Source: a virus. From it: a DNA stretch of 22,022 bases. Numbering within the stretch: position 1 is the first letter of the stretch; the number at the start of each line of letters is the position of its first letter. The stretch covers positions 1-22,022 of the IMG/VR virus record IMGVR_UViG_3300027522_001902; one strand, given 5' to 3'. The translations under genes and the position numbers were made by a program. Under the pieces are notes generated by a model. That model was not told the DNA's origin and ran no database searches. It saw only the letters and a program-made list of their open reading frames with translations. Positions 1-7,784 of the stretch are shown piece by piece.

Positions 1-409
1 GGTGTTTTACGGGAGAAACTGTAACAGTATTTGTAGGTTTAGATTTGAATTTTGTAAGTATTTCATTATAAGTTTCGAATGAAATTAATGGGGAAGTTAC
101 CGGTGAATACATTATCCATTTATTGTTACCAACATCACATGCTAGATTTTCAAAAAATTCTGAATTAGATGCTTTGGAAGATGCAAAATGGGGATCCCTA
201 ACATGAGTACTAACTCCTAAATTGCGAGCTATTTGTAACATGTCATCATCATCAGATGATACTATTACTTCTTCTACTTTACCCCATTTCTTTAATTTTA
301 ATAATTGTTTTATTTTAATTTCTAATAAAGAAGAATTAGCAAAAGGTTTCTTATTTTTGTTTTTAACTCTTTGGGATCCTTTTCTTACTGGAATTATAGC
401 TGTAATCAT
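1..409 (-). CDS. CMP-sugar cytidylyltransferase (NeuA/PseF-like), 3' end outside window
   Basis: The reading frame is open from an ATG at 409 to the window edge, giving 136 visible residues. It begins MITAIIPVRKGSQRVKNKN, which matches the nucleotide-binding start of the CTP_transf_3 family (usual form IIPARxGSKRxxxKN). Further on it has VSSDDDDM and a segment around residues 75-105 with an ASSK element and SPVTSPL, as in CMP-sialic, CMP-pseudaminic and CMP-Kdo synthetases. The family transfers CMP from CTP to an acidic nine- or eight-carbon sugar, giving the donor for a glycosyltransferase. Its ATG overlaps the stop of the upstream isomerase/phosphatase gene (ATGA), so the two are probably translated together. 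The exact sugar cannot be told from this fragment; the C-terminal half is missing. Confidence 0.8.
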   Translation of the reverse strand, partial: MITAIIPVRKGSQRVKNKNKKPFANSSLLEIKIKQLLKLKKWGKVEEVIVSSDDDDMLQIARNLGVSTHVRDPHFASSKASNSEFFENLACDVGNNKWIMYSPVTSPLISFETYNEILTKFKSKPTNTVTVSPVKH

Positions 410-1386
410 GATATCTGTTTTAGTATTTCGTTCCAATTATTGGTAAAGGTAATGCCCTTATCATCTATATAATATTCCGCTCTAGGTTTAGAATAAGTTA
501 CATCATCAATAAATTCCATAAGATTATACTTTTCTAACCATTCTATAACTAGTTGTTTGCCTGTTTTTCCATTTACTAAAGGTCTATCAGGTAATGCTTT
601 GCCAGTAAAAATTATAAGATTGTACTTTTTAGATAATTTCTTAATAGCTTCTATACTGCCTTCTATAGGGTCTCCATAACATGTTCCATCAAACCAGCCT
701 TTATTAAAATTATGGATTACACCATCAAAGTCTATGGCTAAGTTATTTCTTTCATCTTCTAATCCCGGAGGTACTGTGTTGTAGGAGATTTCATTATTAA
801 TATCTAATTGATCAAAACGTCTGCTGCGAGCTTTTTTAGATATAGTTGGGCATTGAAATCCTGCTGCATGTATTAATTGATATGTTAAAGCTAAAGATAA
901 CACCTCAGAAGTGTGGTAATAAATAGTATCTTGATTTACAAATGTTATTTTTGGGTTGATATCATCCTTAGGGACAGCTGCTATAAGAACAGCAGGAACC
1001 CCTTGTTCTACAGCATATTCTAATGCATTCATTATAGATTTAGAACTATCACTATTAGTTGAGCACGAAAATGCTATTACTAAAGAATCATCTAGGTCTG
1101 TAGTTCTAAAACGTTGTTCTAACCAGACTTTAAACCAGGAATCAAATGAGTTGTCACCTATAATAGAAGTAGCAGTGATACCACTACCAGGACATAATAC
1201 ATTTTTATCAGTTAATCTACTCATATCAACAGCGGCATGGTCAGTTATTCCCATATTTCCCCCATTACCTAACATGAATATTGTTTTTTTAGATTTGTAT
1301 AGATCTTCTACAACTTCCCATTCTTTACTTTGTACTATACTTTCAAATTTATGGTTAAAATTTTCAAATTCTACTATATCTTTCAT
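406..1386 (-). CDS. SIS-domain sugar isomerase fused to HAD-type phosphatase
   Basis: This is a 326-residue protein with two domains. Residues about 30-190 form a SIS (sugar isomerase) domain of the GmhA type: LGNGGNMGITDHAAVD at 39-54, a serine/threonine-rich phosphosugar loop near 107-115 (SCSTNSDSS), and HTSEVLSLALTYQLIH at 158-173, where GmhA enzymes carry catalytic residues. Residues about 216-326 form a HAD phosphatase-like domain: IDFDG with D219 and D221, T261 (motif II), K300 (motif III) and DD at 308-309 (motif IV). GmhA makes heptose 7-phosphate and a separate HAD enzyme (GmhB) removes the 7-phosphate in the heptose pathway, so the fusion suggests two steps of one sugar route. The substrate is inferred, not shown. 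It lies between a glycosyltransferase and a cytidylyltransferase. Confidence 0.8.
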   Translation of the reverse strand: MKDIVEFENFNHKFESIVQSKEWEVVEDLYKSKKTIFMLGNGGNMGITDHAAVDMSRLTDKNVLCPGSGITATSIIGDNSFDSWFKVWLEQRFRTTDLDDSLVIAFSCSTNSDSSKSIMNALEYAVEQGVPAVLIAAVPKDDINPKITFVNQDTIYYHTSEVLSLALTYQLIHAAGFQCPTISKKARSRRFDQLDINNEISYNTVPPGLEDERNNLAIDFDGVIHNFNKGWFDGTCYGDPIEGSIEAIKKLSKKYNLIIFTGKALPDRPLVNGKTGKQLVIEWLEKYNLMEFIDDVTYSKPRAEYYIDDKGITFTNNWNEILKQIS

Positions 1387-1408
1387 TTGTTTATTTGTTT
1401 ATTTGTTT
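1385..1408. repeat. Three tandem 8-mers between two sugar genes
   Basis: ATTTGTTT (plus strand) occurs three times without a mismatch. The block covers the ATG of the isomerase/phosphatase gene, its whole leader and the end of the stop codon of the glycosyltransferase gene before it. On the coding strand it gives an A-rich leader, AAACAAAT repeated, with no Shine-Dalgarno sequence. Copy-number change by slippage would alter the distance between stop and start in steps of eight bases. Confidence 0.85.
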
Positions 1409-2420
1409 ATTGTTCAATTCCGTTAAATGATGAAATCATATCATACCAATATAATAACAGATTGTTGGTAGTGTACGAACTTTTCATTACAGATCTAGCA
1501 TTTTCTGTAATTTCTTTACATTGTTTTGGGTTATTTTTTACCCATTCAATTTTTTCAATTAAATCAGACCAATCTAAAGCACATGGGATATATGTTTCAT
1601 AAGGGATATAGATATTAGGGTGTGTAATAACTTTACTCATATCAGGTTTTATCATTACACTCCCAAATTGGATTATTTCAAAGTCTCTAAAACACATTTC
1701 TCCCATACCAAATGGGGATAAAGTACATTTACTTTTACGCATTATATCTGCAAATTCTGGAAATGGTCTTTTATCCTTTTCATATGAAATTCTATTAGAC
1801 GATTTTAATATATCCCAAGCTTTAGTTCTATGATTTGTATACATTAAATCATTACGAGTCCCATGATCACCATTTTCTTTATGAAACCCCTGATATATAG
1901 CACATACATCTATCGTGCGCTCTAAATTAGAATTATCAAAATTTAAATATCCTGGGTTGTAATACCCAAAATTCCACCCCGTTAGTTTTATTCTATTATA
2001 TTCTTCAGGGGTCATTTTATACGCTAAATCTAAATCACTACCATTCCCAAAGAACCACTTATTAAAGGCCGTTGGGGTTGAGTATTGTTCTATAGTTGAT
2101 TTAGCAGATTTAAATAAATATTGGGCTTTTGATTTTTGAAATACCTCAAAAGAGGCCATCAATGAGGTAGAATCAGAACCATCGAATAAAAAATAATCCC
2201 CTGATTTATTTTCTAAAAAATCTAATCCCCTATCTATGCTTTCTTTTAGTGGTATTTTTTTATTTAAAATATCTTCAGTACCTATAAATTCATAATCATA
2301 ACTACCACCATCAACAAATTGTACTCCTATTTGATTAAATTGTTGGGAGTGTATTAATAGTGGTCTAAATGTAGGTTCGTTTCTACCTTTATTATAGTTA
2401 GTGAGTTTAATCTTAATCAC
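1407..2420 (-). CDS. Glycosyltransferase, exostosin/GT-B-like
   Basis: The protein has 337 residues. The C-terminal half has the pattern SPFGMGEMCFRDFE followed by FGSVMIKPDM and then YIPYETYIPCALDWSDL. This resembles the sugar-nucleotide binding half of exostosin-type and related GT-B glycosyltransferases (common form PFGxGExxxRDFExxxxGxxxIKPDM). The N-terminal half (HSQQF, then a FDGSDS stretch) is not diagnostic. No signal peptide or membrane segment is visible, so it is probably cytoplasmic. It overlaps the preceding GT2 gene by four bases. Acceptor and donor are unknown; the neighbouring cytidylyltransferase and isomerase suggest a sugar made by this cluster. Confidence 0.7.
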   Translation of the reverse strand: MIKIKLTNYNKGRNEPTFRPLLIHSQQFNQIGVQFVDGGSYDYEFIGTEDILNKKIPLKESIDRGLDFLENKSGDYFLFDGSDSTSLMASFEVFQKSKAQYLFKSAKSTIEQYSTPTAFNKWFFGNGSDLDLAYKMTPEEYNRIKLTGWNFGYYNPGYLNFDNSNLERTIDVCAIYQGFHKENGDHGTRNDLMYTNHRTKAWDILKSSNRISYEKDKRPFPEFADIMRKSKCTLSPFGMGEMCFRDFEIIQFGSVMIKPDMSKVITHPNIYIPYETYIPCALDWSDLIEKIEWVKNNPKQCKEITENARSVMKSSYTTNNLLLYWYDMISSFNGIEQ

Positions 2421-3046
2421 AGTGTATTATAAAATTCGTTTTGAGATTCCTGGCGCTTTATATCTTTTAAATGGTGGATACAAAATTCTGAGTTTGCCGG
2501 TAAATGTGATTCAGTTTTATAACCTGTTAGTACTTCATGGACTTTATTTTTCCATTTTATATCCTGTATGTTTTTAAGGATACGGCATTGATAATCGGGG
2601 AAATTTACTCTTCCCTTAGGGTCAACTTTCCACCCCCACTTTTCTATATGTTCTTGGGTTAAACCATTTACTTTATTAATTCTAGGAACCCAAAATATAT
2701 CAGTATCTGGGTTGTTTTCAATAAACCATCCTATAGTGTCCATAAGGTATTCTTCAGGGTATTCATCAGCATCAATTTGGAAAATATAATCTCCAGAGCA
2801 GTTATCTTTTAAATTATTTTTAAATGCCGAAAAATTTTCATTAAGAGGGAATTCAATTAACTTGTAAGATATATTACTATCTTCTGTAAGTTCTTGAAGA
2901 ACTCGATAGACATCAGGTGAAGTATTGCCTTGGTCACACTGAATAACTATTTCGTCTTCTTTGCGTTTATATTTCGTTAAGTATTTTAGAAGATATTCTA
3001 TTTCTTTATACTCATTACAAACTGGTATCGCGTAACTTATTTTCAT
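2417..3046 (-). CDS. Glycosyltransferase family 2
   Basis: The protein has 209 residues. It opens with MKISYAIPVCNEYKEIE, the usual GT2 start in which the P(V)xNE element binds the nucleotide. Residues 89-95 (FQIDADE) give the DxD-like metal and sugar-nucleotide site. A later WKNKVHE element near residue 164 matches the WxxxVHE pattern common in small GT2 proteins related to LPS sugar transferases. There is no membrane helix, so it is a soluble inverting transferase. It is a little shorter than typical GT2 proteins (about 230-300 residues), lacking C-terminal extensions. The start overlaps the upstream small gene by about 30 bases, and its stop overlaps the next glycosyltransferase. Confidence 0.85.
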   Translation of the reverse strand: MKISYAIPVCNEYKEIEYLLKYLTKYKRKEDEIVIQCDQGNTSPDVYRVLQELTEDSNISYKLIEFPLNENFSAFKNNLKDNCSGDYIFQIDADEYPEEYLMDTIGWFIENNPDTDIFWVPRINKVNGLTQEHIEKWGWKVDPKGRVNFPDYQCRILKNIQDIKWKNKVHEVLTGYKTESHLPANSEFCIHHLKDIKRQESQNEFYNTL

Positions 3047-3239
3047 CTTTTTTTATATCTTCAAATTCTATGCAAGGTACCTCATTACAAAAGTAAAATA
3101 TTCCATCTTTCTTTAAAACCGTATTACAACGAAAGTAATTTTTAAGGATTTCAGTATTTTCTGATATTTTTGGGGTTTCCTTTATTTTACGGTATAAAAC
3201 AAATAACCGATCTCCAAACTGGATGGTGTCATTCCTCAT
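3015..3239 (-). CDS. Small phage protein of unknown function (74 aa)
   Basis: I chose the ATG at 3239 rather than the TTG one codon upstream, because AGGA lies seven bases before it. The protein begins MRNDTIQFGDRLFVLYRKIK and contains FRCNTVLKKDGIFYFC, which looks like a compact beta-rich fold with paired cysteines (C39 and C52 approximately). It overlaps the zinc-ribbon gene by 11 bases and the GT2 gene by 32 bases. Such long overlap leaves some doubt, but the protein-like composition and the ribosome site support it. I do not recognise a family. Confidence 0.55.
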   Translation of the reverse strand: MRNDTIQFGDRLFVLYRKIKETPKISENTEILKNYFRCNTVLKKDGIFYFCNEVPCIEFEDIKKDENKLRDTSL

Positions 3240-3690
3240 CAAATATTCCTATTTTTTCAGCAGCATCCATAAATTCTAATTTATTAAACCTTTTAATATT
3301 TTTCATATCCATTCTAAACTTATAGTATTCTCCTGGGTTAGCAGGATCCGGGAATTTTTCTTTTTCTTCTTTAGGGACTAGTATTGCTTTAACTGCGGCC
3401 CAGTACCAATCTTTAGATCTTTTATTCCACTCAGGGAATACCATTCCCATTTCTTGTAAATTTATAACTTTAGGGTACCATGCAAAACCATCATACACTT
3501 GTTTTAGATCTTTTATTATTTCAGCAGTGTGTTCATAATTTTCTTTCTCAAAATCACTACCATCTATCATTTGATCGTTTGTAGTAAAACCACAGGTCCA
3601 ACAAAGATATATATTAAGAGAGGGGGTAATTAGGTTTTTTGAACATGCATCTGACCCACAGCAGGGACACTCTATTAATCCTTCTTTCAT
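3229..3690 (-). CDS. Zinc-ribbon phage protein of unknown function
   Basis: The protein has 153 residues. The N-terminus carries CPCCGSDAC (residues 9-16) and CWTCG (about 30-34), a treble-clef or ribbon arrangement that should bind one zinc. The rest is mixed charged and aromatic sequence (DWYWAAVKAILVP near residue 92) without a motif I can name. Its length and composition suggest a soluble cytoplasmic protein. It lies two bases downstream of the large GT4 gene. Zinc ribbons of this size in phages are often nucleic-acid or protein-binding adaptors, but nothing here decides that. Confidence 0.65.
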   Translation of the reverse strand: MKEGLIECPCCGSDACSKNLITPSLNIYLCWTCGFTTNDQMIDGSDFEKENYEHTAEIIKDLKQVYDGFAWYPKVINLQEMGMVFPEWNKRSKDWYWAAVKAILVPKEEKEKFPDPANPGEYYKFRMDMKNIKRFNKLEFMDAAEKIGIFDEE

Positions 3691-3692
3691 GT

Positions 3693-4997
3693 TTATACTT
3701 TTTTAAGTTTAGGTAATTTAAGTTTAGGTAATTTTTGTTGTGGATTTTCCCCCATTTTTTTAAGTTTAGGGAGTTGGAGGGGAACATTAATTGTTACATT
3801 AATTTTGTCCATATGTTCTTTAAGTATTTCTGTCATTTTATTTTGACTAAAATTTTCTTTAAGAAACTGTGTTTGTTTGCGACTGTTTTCGATATATTTT
3901 TTATACTTTTTATAAACATCTTTTAGTGCTTTTGATGCAACTTCAGTATTAACATTAAACCACTTGGCTTGTTCTATTAGCCATTGATTAGCGGCAGATT
4001 TATGTATGTTTTTTAATTCTCCACCTAAAAGTACATTATATTCTGGGCGAATAAAATCAACATGTCCACTCCAGTTAGTTGTAATTACAGGTTTACCAGT
4101 GATAGCTTGTTCAAGTAATGGGCGGCCAAATCCTTCTCCTTTAGTAAAGGAAACAAAGGCTTTTATTTTAGAATCATTATTAATTTTATTAAGTTCTTCG
4201 TTTGTAAATTCACCATGTAAAATATAAATATTTGGTAGATTTTCTTTATTCTTAAATTTATTTCTTATATCTCTAATATGTTCAAGAATCTCTTCTTTAT
4301 CTAATAAACTATAATCTACTTTATTAGTCTTTAAAAGTAATGCTGGTTTAATTCCATTACCTTTAAATGTTTTAAGGAATGTTTCGATCATAGTAGCAAC
4401 ATTTTTTCTATCCTCACCAAAATTACCAGGCAACCAATGGCCAGTAAATAGGAAACAAAAACTTTCATCAATATTATCAAGTAAACCCGATTTGTTTGGT
4501 TCTTTAAAATATACTCCCGTATCTAGGCCTTCTAAAAGTACTTCTATAGGTCGTTTTAATTCAATAACTTTTTGGGGTTTTCCTTCTTTATCATTTTGGG
4601 TTATTTTAATTTTAGAAAATACATCTTTTGTAAAATGAGATGATACTAAATTTAAATCCATTCTATTCATCCCTTCTATAAAATCCGGTGGGGGGCAAGT
4701 AGATTCTATACCCGCAGTAACTCCTATACTAAATTTTCCTACCTTTTGAAATTCATTAGGAATAGAAATTTGTATCCAAATATCAGGTTGTTGGGTTAAT
4801 TGGGGGATAAATCTAGATTTTAAAGAATCATTATCATCTAAAAATCCCCAAGGAGTATTACCCCATACTTGGGGCATAATTTTTATATCCCAATCCTTAC
4901 CTTTTGCTTCTATAAGTGAGCGAACAAAATCGCGAGAGCGGTGTCCATATCCGCTGAATGTATCTATTGGACAACTAACTACACAAATTGGTTTCAT
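3693..4997 (-). CDS. Glycosyltransferase family 4 with PKLK-repeat tail
   Basis: The protein has 434 residues. It has a GT-B fold pattern: an N-terminal glycine-rich loop (FSGYGHRSRDF, 14-24) and a C-terminal donor site SFTKGEGFGRPLLEQAITG (283-301) followed by KPVITTNWSGH, the EX7E-like region of GT4 retaining transferases. The last 30 residues are different in kind: LPKLKK, then KLPKLKLPKLKK, a proline- and lysine-rich repeat that is probably disordered and basic. It may bind a polyanion or a membrane surface, but this is a guess. The gene overlaps the following GT4 gene at ATGA, and the two may work in sequence on one glycan. Confidence 0.85.
   Translation of the reverse strand: MKPICVVSCPIDTFSGYGHRSRDFVRSLIEAKGKDWDIKIMPQVWGNTPWGFLDDNDSLKSRFIPQLTQQPDIWIQISIPNEFQKVGKFSIGVTAGIESTCPPPDFIEGMNRMDLNLVSSHFTKDVFSKIKITQNDKEGKPQKVIELKRPIEVLLEGLDTGVYFKEPNKSGLLDNIDESFCFLFTGHWLPGNFGEDRKNVATMIETFLKTFKGNGIKPALLLKTNKVDYSLLDKEEILEHIRDIRNKFKNKENLPNIYILHGEFTNEELNKINNDSKIKAFVSFTKGEGFGRPLLEQAITGKPVITTNWSGHVDFIRPEYNVLLGGELKNIHKSAANQWLIEQAKWFNVNTEVASKALKDVYKKYKKYIENSRKQTQFLKENFSQNKMTEILKEHMDKINVTINVPLQLPKLKKMGENPQQKLPKLKLPKLKKV
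3705..3776. repeat. 15-base repeats coding the PKLK tail
   Basis: Two perfect tandem copies of AAGTTTAGGTAATTT (plus strand) run from 3705 to 3734. A third, diverged copy lies at 3762-3776. They code the LPKLK units at the C-terminus of the glycosyltransferase. The unit length is a multiple of three, so gain or loss of a copy keeps the frame. Confidence 0.85.
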
Positions 4998-6463
4998 GAT
5001 AAGACTTCTTTTACTTTTTGTTTAAATTCTGGGGTGTATTGGACTGAGTTTGGGTTGTATGTAGTATGCCCATCACTAACTTTTTCAATTGTAAATTTAT
5101 TAATAGGTTTCCATCTTTCAAATAATTTAGTTATATTTTCTATAAAGTTTTGGCCCATACCTGAAGATGTCATTCTTGATTCTTCTGATTGTAACCATTC
5201 TCTACCTTTAAGCCCTCTACGTTGGATTTCTTTTATTCCAAGTTTATAACAAGAAAGTAAAGCTAATCCGGCGTCTTCAATATCTACTTGAGTAGCATAT
5301 ATGTAAGGGGTACTGGGTGAACCTTTTAATGAACGTGTTTTAGGCCACATTGGGATTGCCCATTCACCATGTTTTTTATAACGACCATTACTATTTGTAG
5401 GGTGTTCAGAAGAAAAATTAATCCAATCACCATTTTCATCTTCAAAACGCATTTGGTCTTGCATACCTCCTTGAACCGGGGCTATAATCATATTTCCTGC
5501 CATAAGACCTTCAGTAAGTGATAATCCCCAACCTTCGTTATCGGTCATCATAAATTGTGCGTCTGCTAAATTATAGTAATAATTTAGTTGCTTTTCATCA
5601 CACTTACCATTAGTAAATTTAATTTTATTTACTTTAGGGTCACATATAGTTTCTATTACTGCTGGAATATCAGTTCCATTCCCATCTACTTTATCAGTAT
5701 GGAGAATTAATAAACAGCGTTCTGCCTTTTCTTTAGGAAGTTGATCTGTAAATATTTTCCAAGCAGTAACTACATCTCCTGGGTTTTTACGGCGAATATT
5801 CCTATTATTCCAAAAAACAACAAAATCATATTCTTTATCTTCAAAGAATTTATCTTTAAATACTTCAAATTCTAAGTCGTTTGCTATAGGGAAGAATTTT
5901 TTCTCATCTATACCATGAGGGACATATTGAGTTTGCCAATCTTTTTTCGGAAAATCTTTAAGTACATTATTAACTAAATTTTTAGTTTGTTTTGAAATAC
6001 AAAGAAGCATATCATCTGAGCGATAAAAATCACGGTTATACATTGGGTAAGGTAAATCATCCCAAATAGTATAAAAAATCATTGGGATTTTTGTACGGAT
6101 TTCTTTTTCCATTCGATATAGCCAAGTCCAATATCTAGGATCAGTAAAGTGGAGGATCGCATCAGGTTTTTCTTGGGTAATTAATTGGCGTATAACTTGG
6201 TCATTTCCATATCCATCCCATGGGATCACTTTTACATTTGAATCTGTAATTCCTGCTATTTCGTTTATTTGTTGGCTTAAATCAAATGATTTGCCCTGTT
6301 CCGGATGTTTAATTGCTGCACCTAAATTAACCCAATTGAAATGATGCGCAGTATTTATGACTATTTCTTTTGCCATAGTTCCTATCCCACTATGTAACCT
6401 AATATCATCACAAAGAAATAGGATTTTTTTTCTTTGGTCTTTGGGTATATAACCTTTTTTCAT
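4994..6463 (-). CDS. Glycosyltransferase family 4 (GT-B)
   Basis: The protein has 489 residues. After a short basic start it has KILFLCDDIRLHSGIGTMA (13-31), the N-terminal nucleotide-sugar fold of GT4 with the usual GIG loop. FWNNRNIRRKNP (217-228) matches the basic segment that contacts donor phosphates. TDNEGWGLSLTEGLMAGN (307-324) is the EX7E region of retaining GT4 enzymes. A long C-terminal part (340-489) holds many aromatic residues and no known domain. No transmembrane segment is present. The ATG is preceded by an A-rich leader with no Shine-Dalgarno sequence. The product is probably a cytoplasmic transferase acting together with the next GT4. Confidence 0.87.
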   Translation of the reverse strand: MKKGYIPKDQRKKILFLCDDIRLHSGIGTMAKEIVINTAHHFNWVNLGAAIKHPEQGKSFDLSQQINEIAGITDSNVKVIPWDGYGNDQVIRQLITQEKPDAILHFTDPRYWTWLYRMEKEIRTKIPMIFYTIWDDLPYPMYNRDFYRSDDMLLCISKQTKNLVNNVLKDFPKKDWQTQYVPHGIDEKKFFPIANDLEFEVFKDKFFEDKEYDFVVFWNNRNIRRKNPGDVVTAWKIFTDQLPKEKAERCLLILHTDKVDGNGTDIPAVIETICDPKVNKIKFTNGKCDEKQLNYYYNLADAQFMMTDNEGWGLSLTEGLMAGNMIIAPVQGGMQDQMRFEDENGDWINFSSEHPTNSNGRYKKHGEWAIPMWPKTRSLKGSPSTPYIYATQVDIEDAGLALLSCYKLGIKEIQRRGLKGREWLQSEESRMTSSGMGQNFIENITKLFERWKPINKFTIEKVSDGHTTYNPNSVQYTPEFKQKVKEVLS

Positions 6464-6493
6464 GAATTAAAACTTTATTTTTATTTTTACTTT

Positions 6494-6685
6494 TTATAAA
6501 CCACTACCACTAATGGTTAGGTCTGTATGTGTATGAAGGGATTTTTGGAATTCCTCATCAGTTAGATAGAGATGTATACTTCTGTTTACTAGTTTTTGAA
6601 GGTTAAATTTTTTTCTAATTGAAGCTACTTTAAAGTCTTCAAATAATTTTTCTTCTAATTTTACGGATGTTAGCTTAAGTGCCAT
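6494..6685 (-). CDS. Ribbon-helix-helix (Arc/CopG-like) DNA-binding protein
   Basis: The protein has 63 residues. It begins MALKLTSVKLEEKLFEDFKV: an N-terminal beta-strand with alternating side chains (LTSVKL), then helix A (EEKLFEDFKVASIRKK) and helix B (NLQKLVNRSIHLYL), the layout of Arc/MetJ/CopG dimers. The C-terminal tail is polar. Such proteins bind palindromic operators and often repress their own gene. A palindrome with 8-base arms lies just upstream of the start (6688-6713). It sits at the head of the sugar-gene block, whose expression it may control. No toxin gene is seen beside it, so an antitoxin role is unlikely. Confidence 0.7.
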   Translation of the reverse strand: MALKLTSVKLEEKLFEDFKVASIRKKFNLQKLVNRSIHLYLTDEEFQKSLHTHTDLTISGSGL

Positions 6686-6687
6686 GT

Positions 6688-6713
6688 TGTATATGTTTAA
6701 ATGCGCATATACA
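6688..6713. promoter_or_regulatory. Palindrome before the RHH gene, candidate operator
   Basis: TGTATATG (6688-6695) and CATATACA (6706-6713) are exact inverted copies separated by 10 bases. A further perfect palindrome, ATGCGCAT, lies at 6701-6708. The whole element is within 30 bases upstream of the RHH start codon, in one of the few intergenic gaps here. This is where an autorepressor of that family would bind. Binding is inferred. Confidence 0.5.
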
Positions 6714-6722
6714 TATATTATT

Positions 6723-7784
6723 TTAATTAAAAAATTGAGAAATATTAAAATTAATTTCTTCTCCTTGTCTCCTAGCGTGTTTTACTGCCTCATCTAAGGG
6801 TCCTCTAAGACTATTTGGTAATTTTATGGGTACTTCTTTTAGAACTTCAACAGGAACTTCTACTATTTTTTCTACTATTTTAATTTCTGGTTTAGCATCC
6901 CCTTCTTTTATAGGTTCCTCTTTAGGTACTTGCTCACCATAAACGTTTTTTTTTGTTTTAATTCTAAGTTGTTCAAATGCAAAATTTGCAGCAATTACAA
7001 GGGCGATTGCTAGGGGATCAAATACAAATATAATAGTAAGGAGTAGGTAGTTTATAATTTTATCCATAGATAATCCTGTTAATCCTGATAGATATTTAAG
7101 GGGACCTAATTCACCTGCTATATTATTATTATTTGTTACCTCAACTATTTCGGTTTCATAGTTAAATAGTTGTTCATTTAAGTTGTCTACTCTAATGTTA
7201 ATTTCTGTTTGTCTATCTACCGCCTGATCTAGTTGTTTTTCTAAAGCCCTACGAGTTGATGAGGATGTGGTTGTTAACACATTACCTAATGTGTCAGTAT
7301 ACTGTATTACATTGTTAGATAAGCCAGACCTCAGGTTGCTCACGGCCTCATTAATGGTTAATTTTTCATCGCTGTATACCGCAAGTTGTTCGCGGATGTT
7401 GTCTCTTTTAGTTTCGATAAGGCCTATTTGAGAATCTATATTTCCTGCTTTAGCTGCTGTTTCCTGGTAAGCAGCTGAAAGAAACCCATAAATTCCCATC
7501 GACGTAATAAGGATTAAGACCAAACACGATAGTGAAAGATAATATTTTAAAATTCGGGGGATTGTTTTTCTATACTGGTAAAGTAAAGATGCTATTACTA
7601 TTTTAGCTACTTCAAGGGAAGCAGCCATTATAATAACAGCAAATGTTGCTCCAGCAAACAGCTTGCTTAATCCACTTACGGAGTAAAAAGCAGCTGATGC
7701 TGAAACAGAAAGTGCTGATAGAGCTATAAGTGTAGGAAATGCCCTAACTTGTAGATTTTTTATCGCAGAGTTCAGGTTTATCAT
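6723..7784 (-). CDS. Four-span membrane protein with coiled-coil domain
   Basis: I chose the ATG at 7784 (353 residues, MINLNSAIKNLQ); longer frames run backward into the nuclease gene and look unlike protein. Hydrophobic spans lie at about 16-38, 41-68, 82-103 and 242-270. Between spans 3 and 4 is a 135-residue coiled-coil-rich loop (residues 115-215, for example IETKRDNIREQL and LEKQLDQAVDRQ). The C-terminus has a VEKIVEVPVEVLKEVPIKL segment and ends in NISQFFN. The even number of spans places N- and C-termini on the same side. Similar proteins are, from memory, common in marine T4-like phages without a known role. The start lies 41 bases inside the nuclease gene. Confidence 0.75.
   Translation of the reverse strand: MINLNSAIKNLQVRAFPTLIALSALSVSASAAFYSVSGLSKLFAGATFAVIIMAASLEVAKIVIASLLYQYRKTIPRILKYYLSLSCLVLILITSMGIYGFLSAAYQETAAKAGNIDSQIGLIETKRDNIREQLAVYSDEKLTINEAVSNLRSGLSNNVIQYTDTLGNVLTTTSSSTRRALEKQLDQAVDRQTEINIRVDNLNEQLFNYETEIVEVTNNNNIAGELGPLKYLSGLTGLSMDKIINYLLLTIIFVFDPLAIALVIAANFAFEQLRIKTKKNVYGEQVPKEEPIKEGDAKPEIKIVEKIVEVPVEVLKEVPIKLPNSLRGPLDEAVKHARRQGEEINFNISQFFN

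Noticed and set aside
222-446. Plus-strand open frame of 74 codons
   Set aside because: It lies opposite the clear cytidylyltransferase frame and its translation has no family pattern. The other plus-strand frames in the window likewise lie opposite recognisable minus-strand genes.
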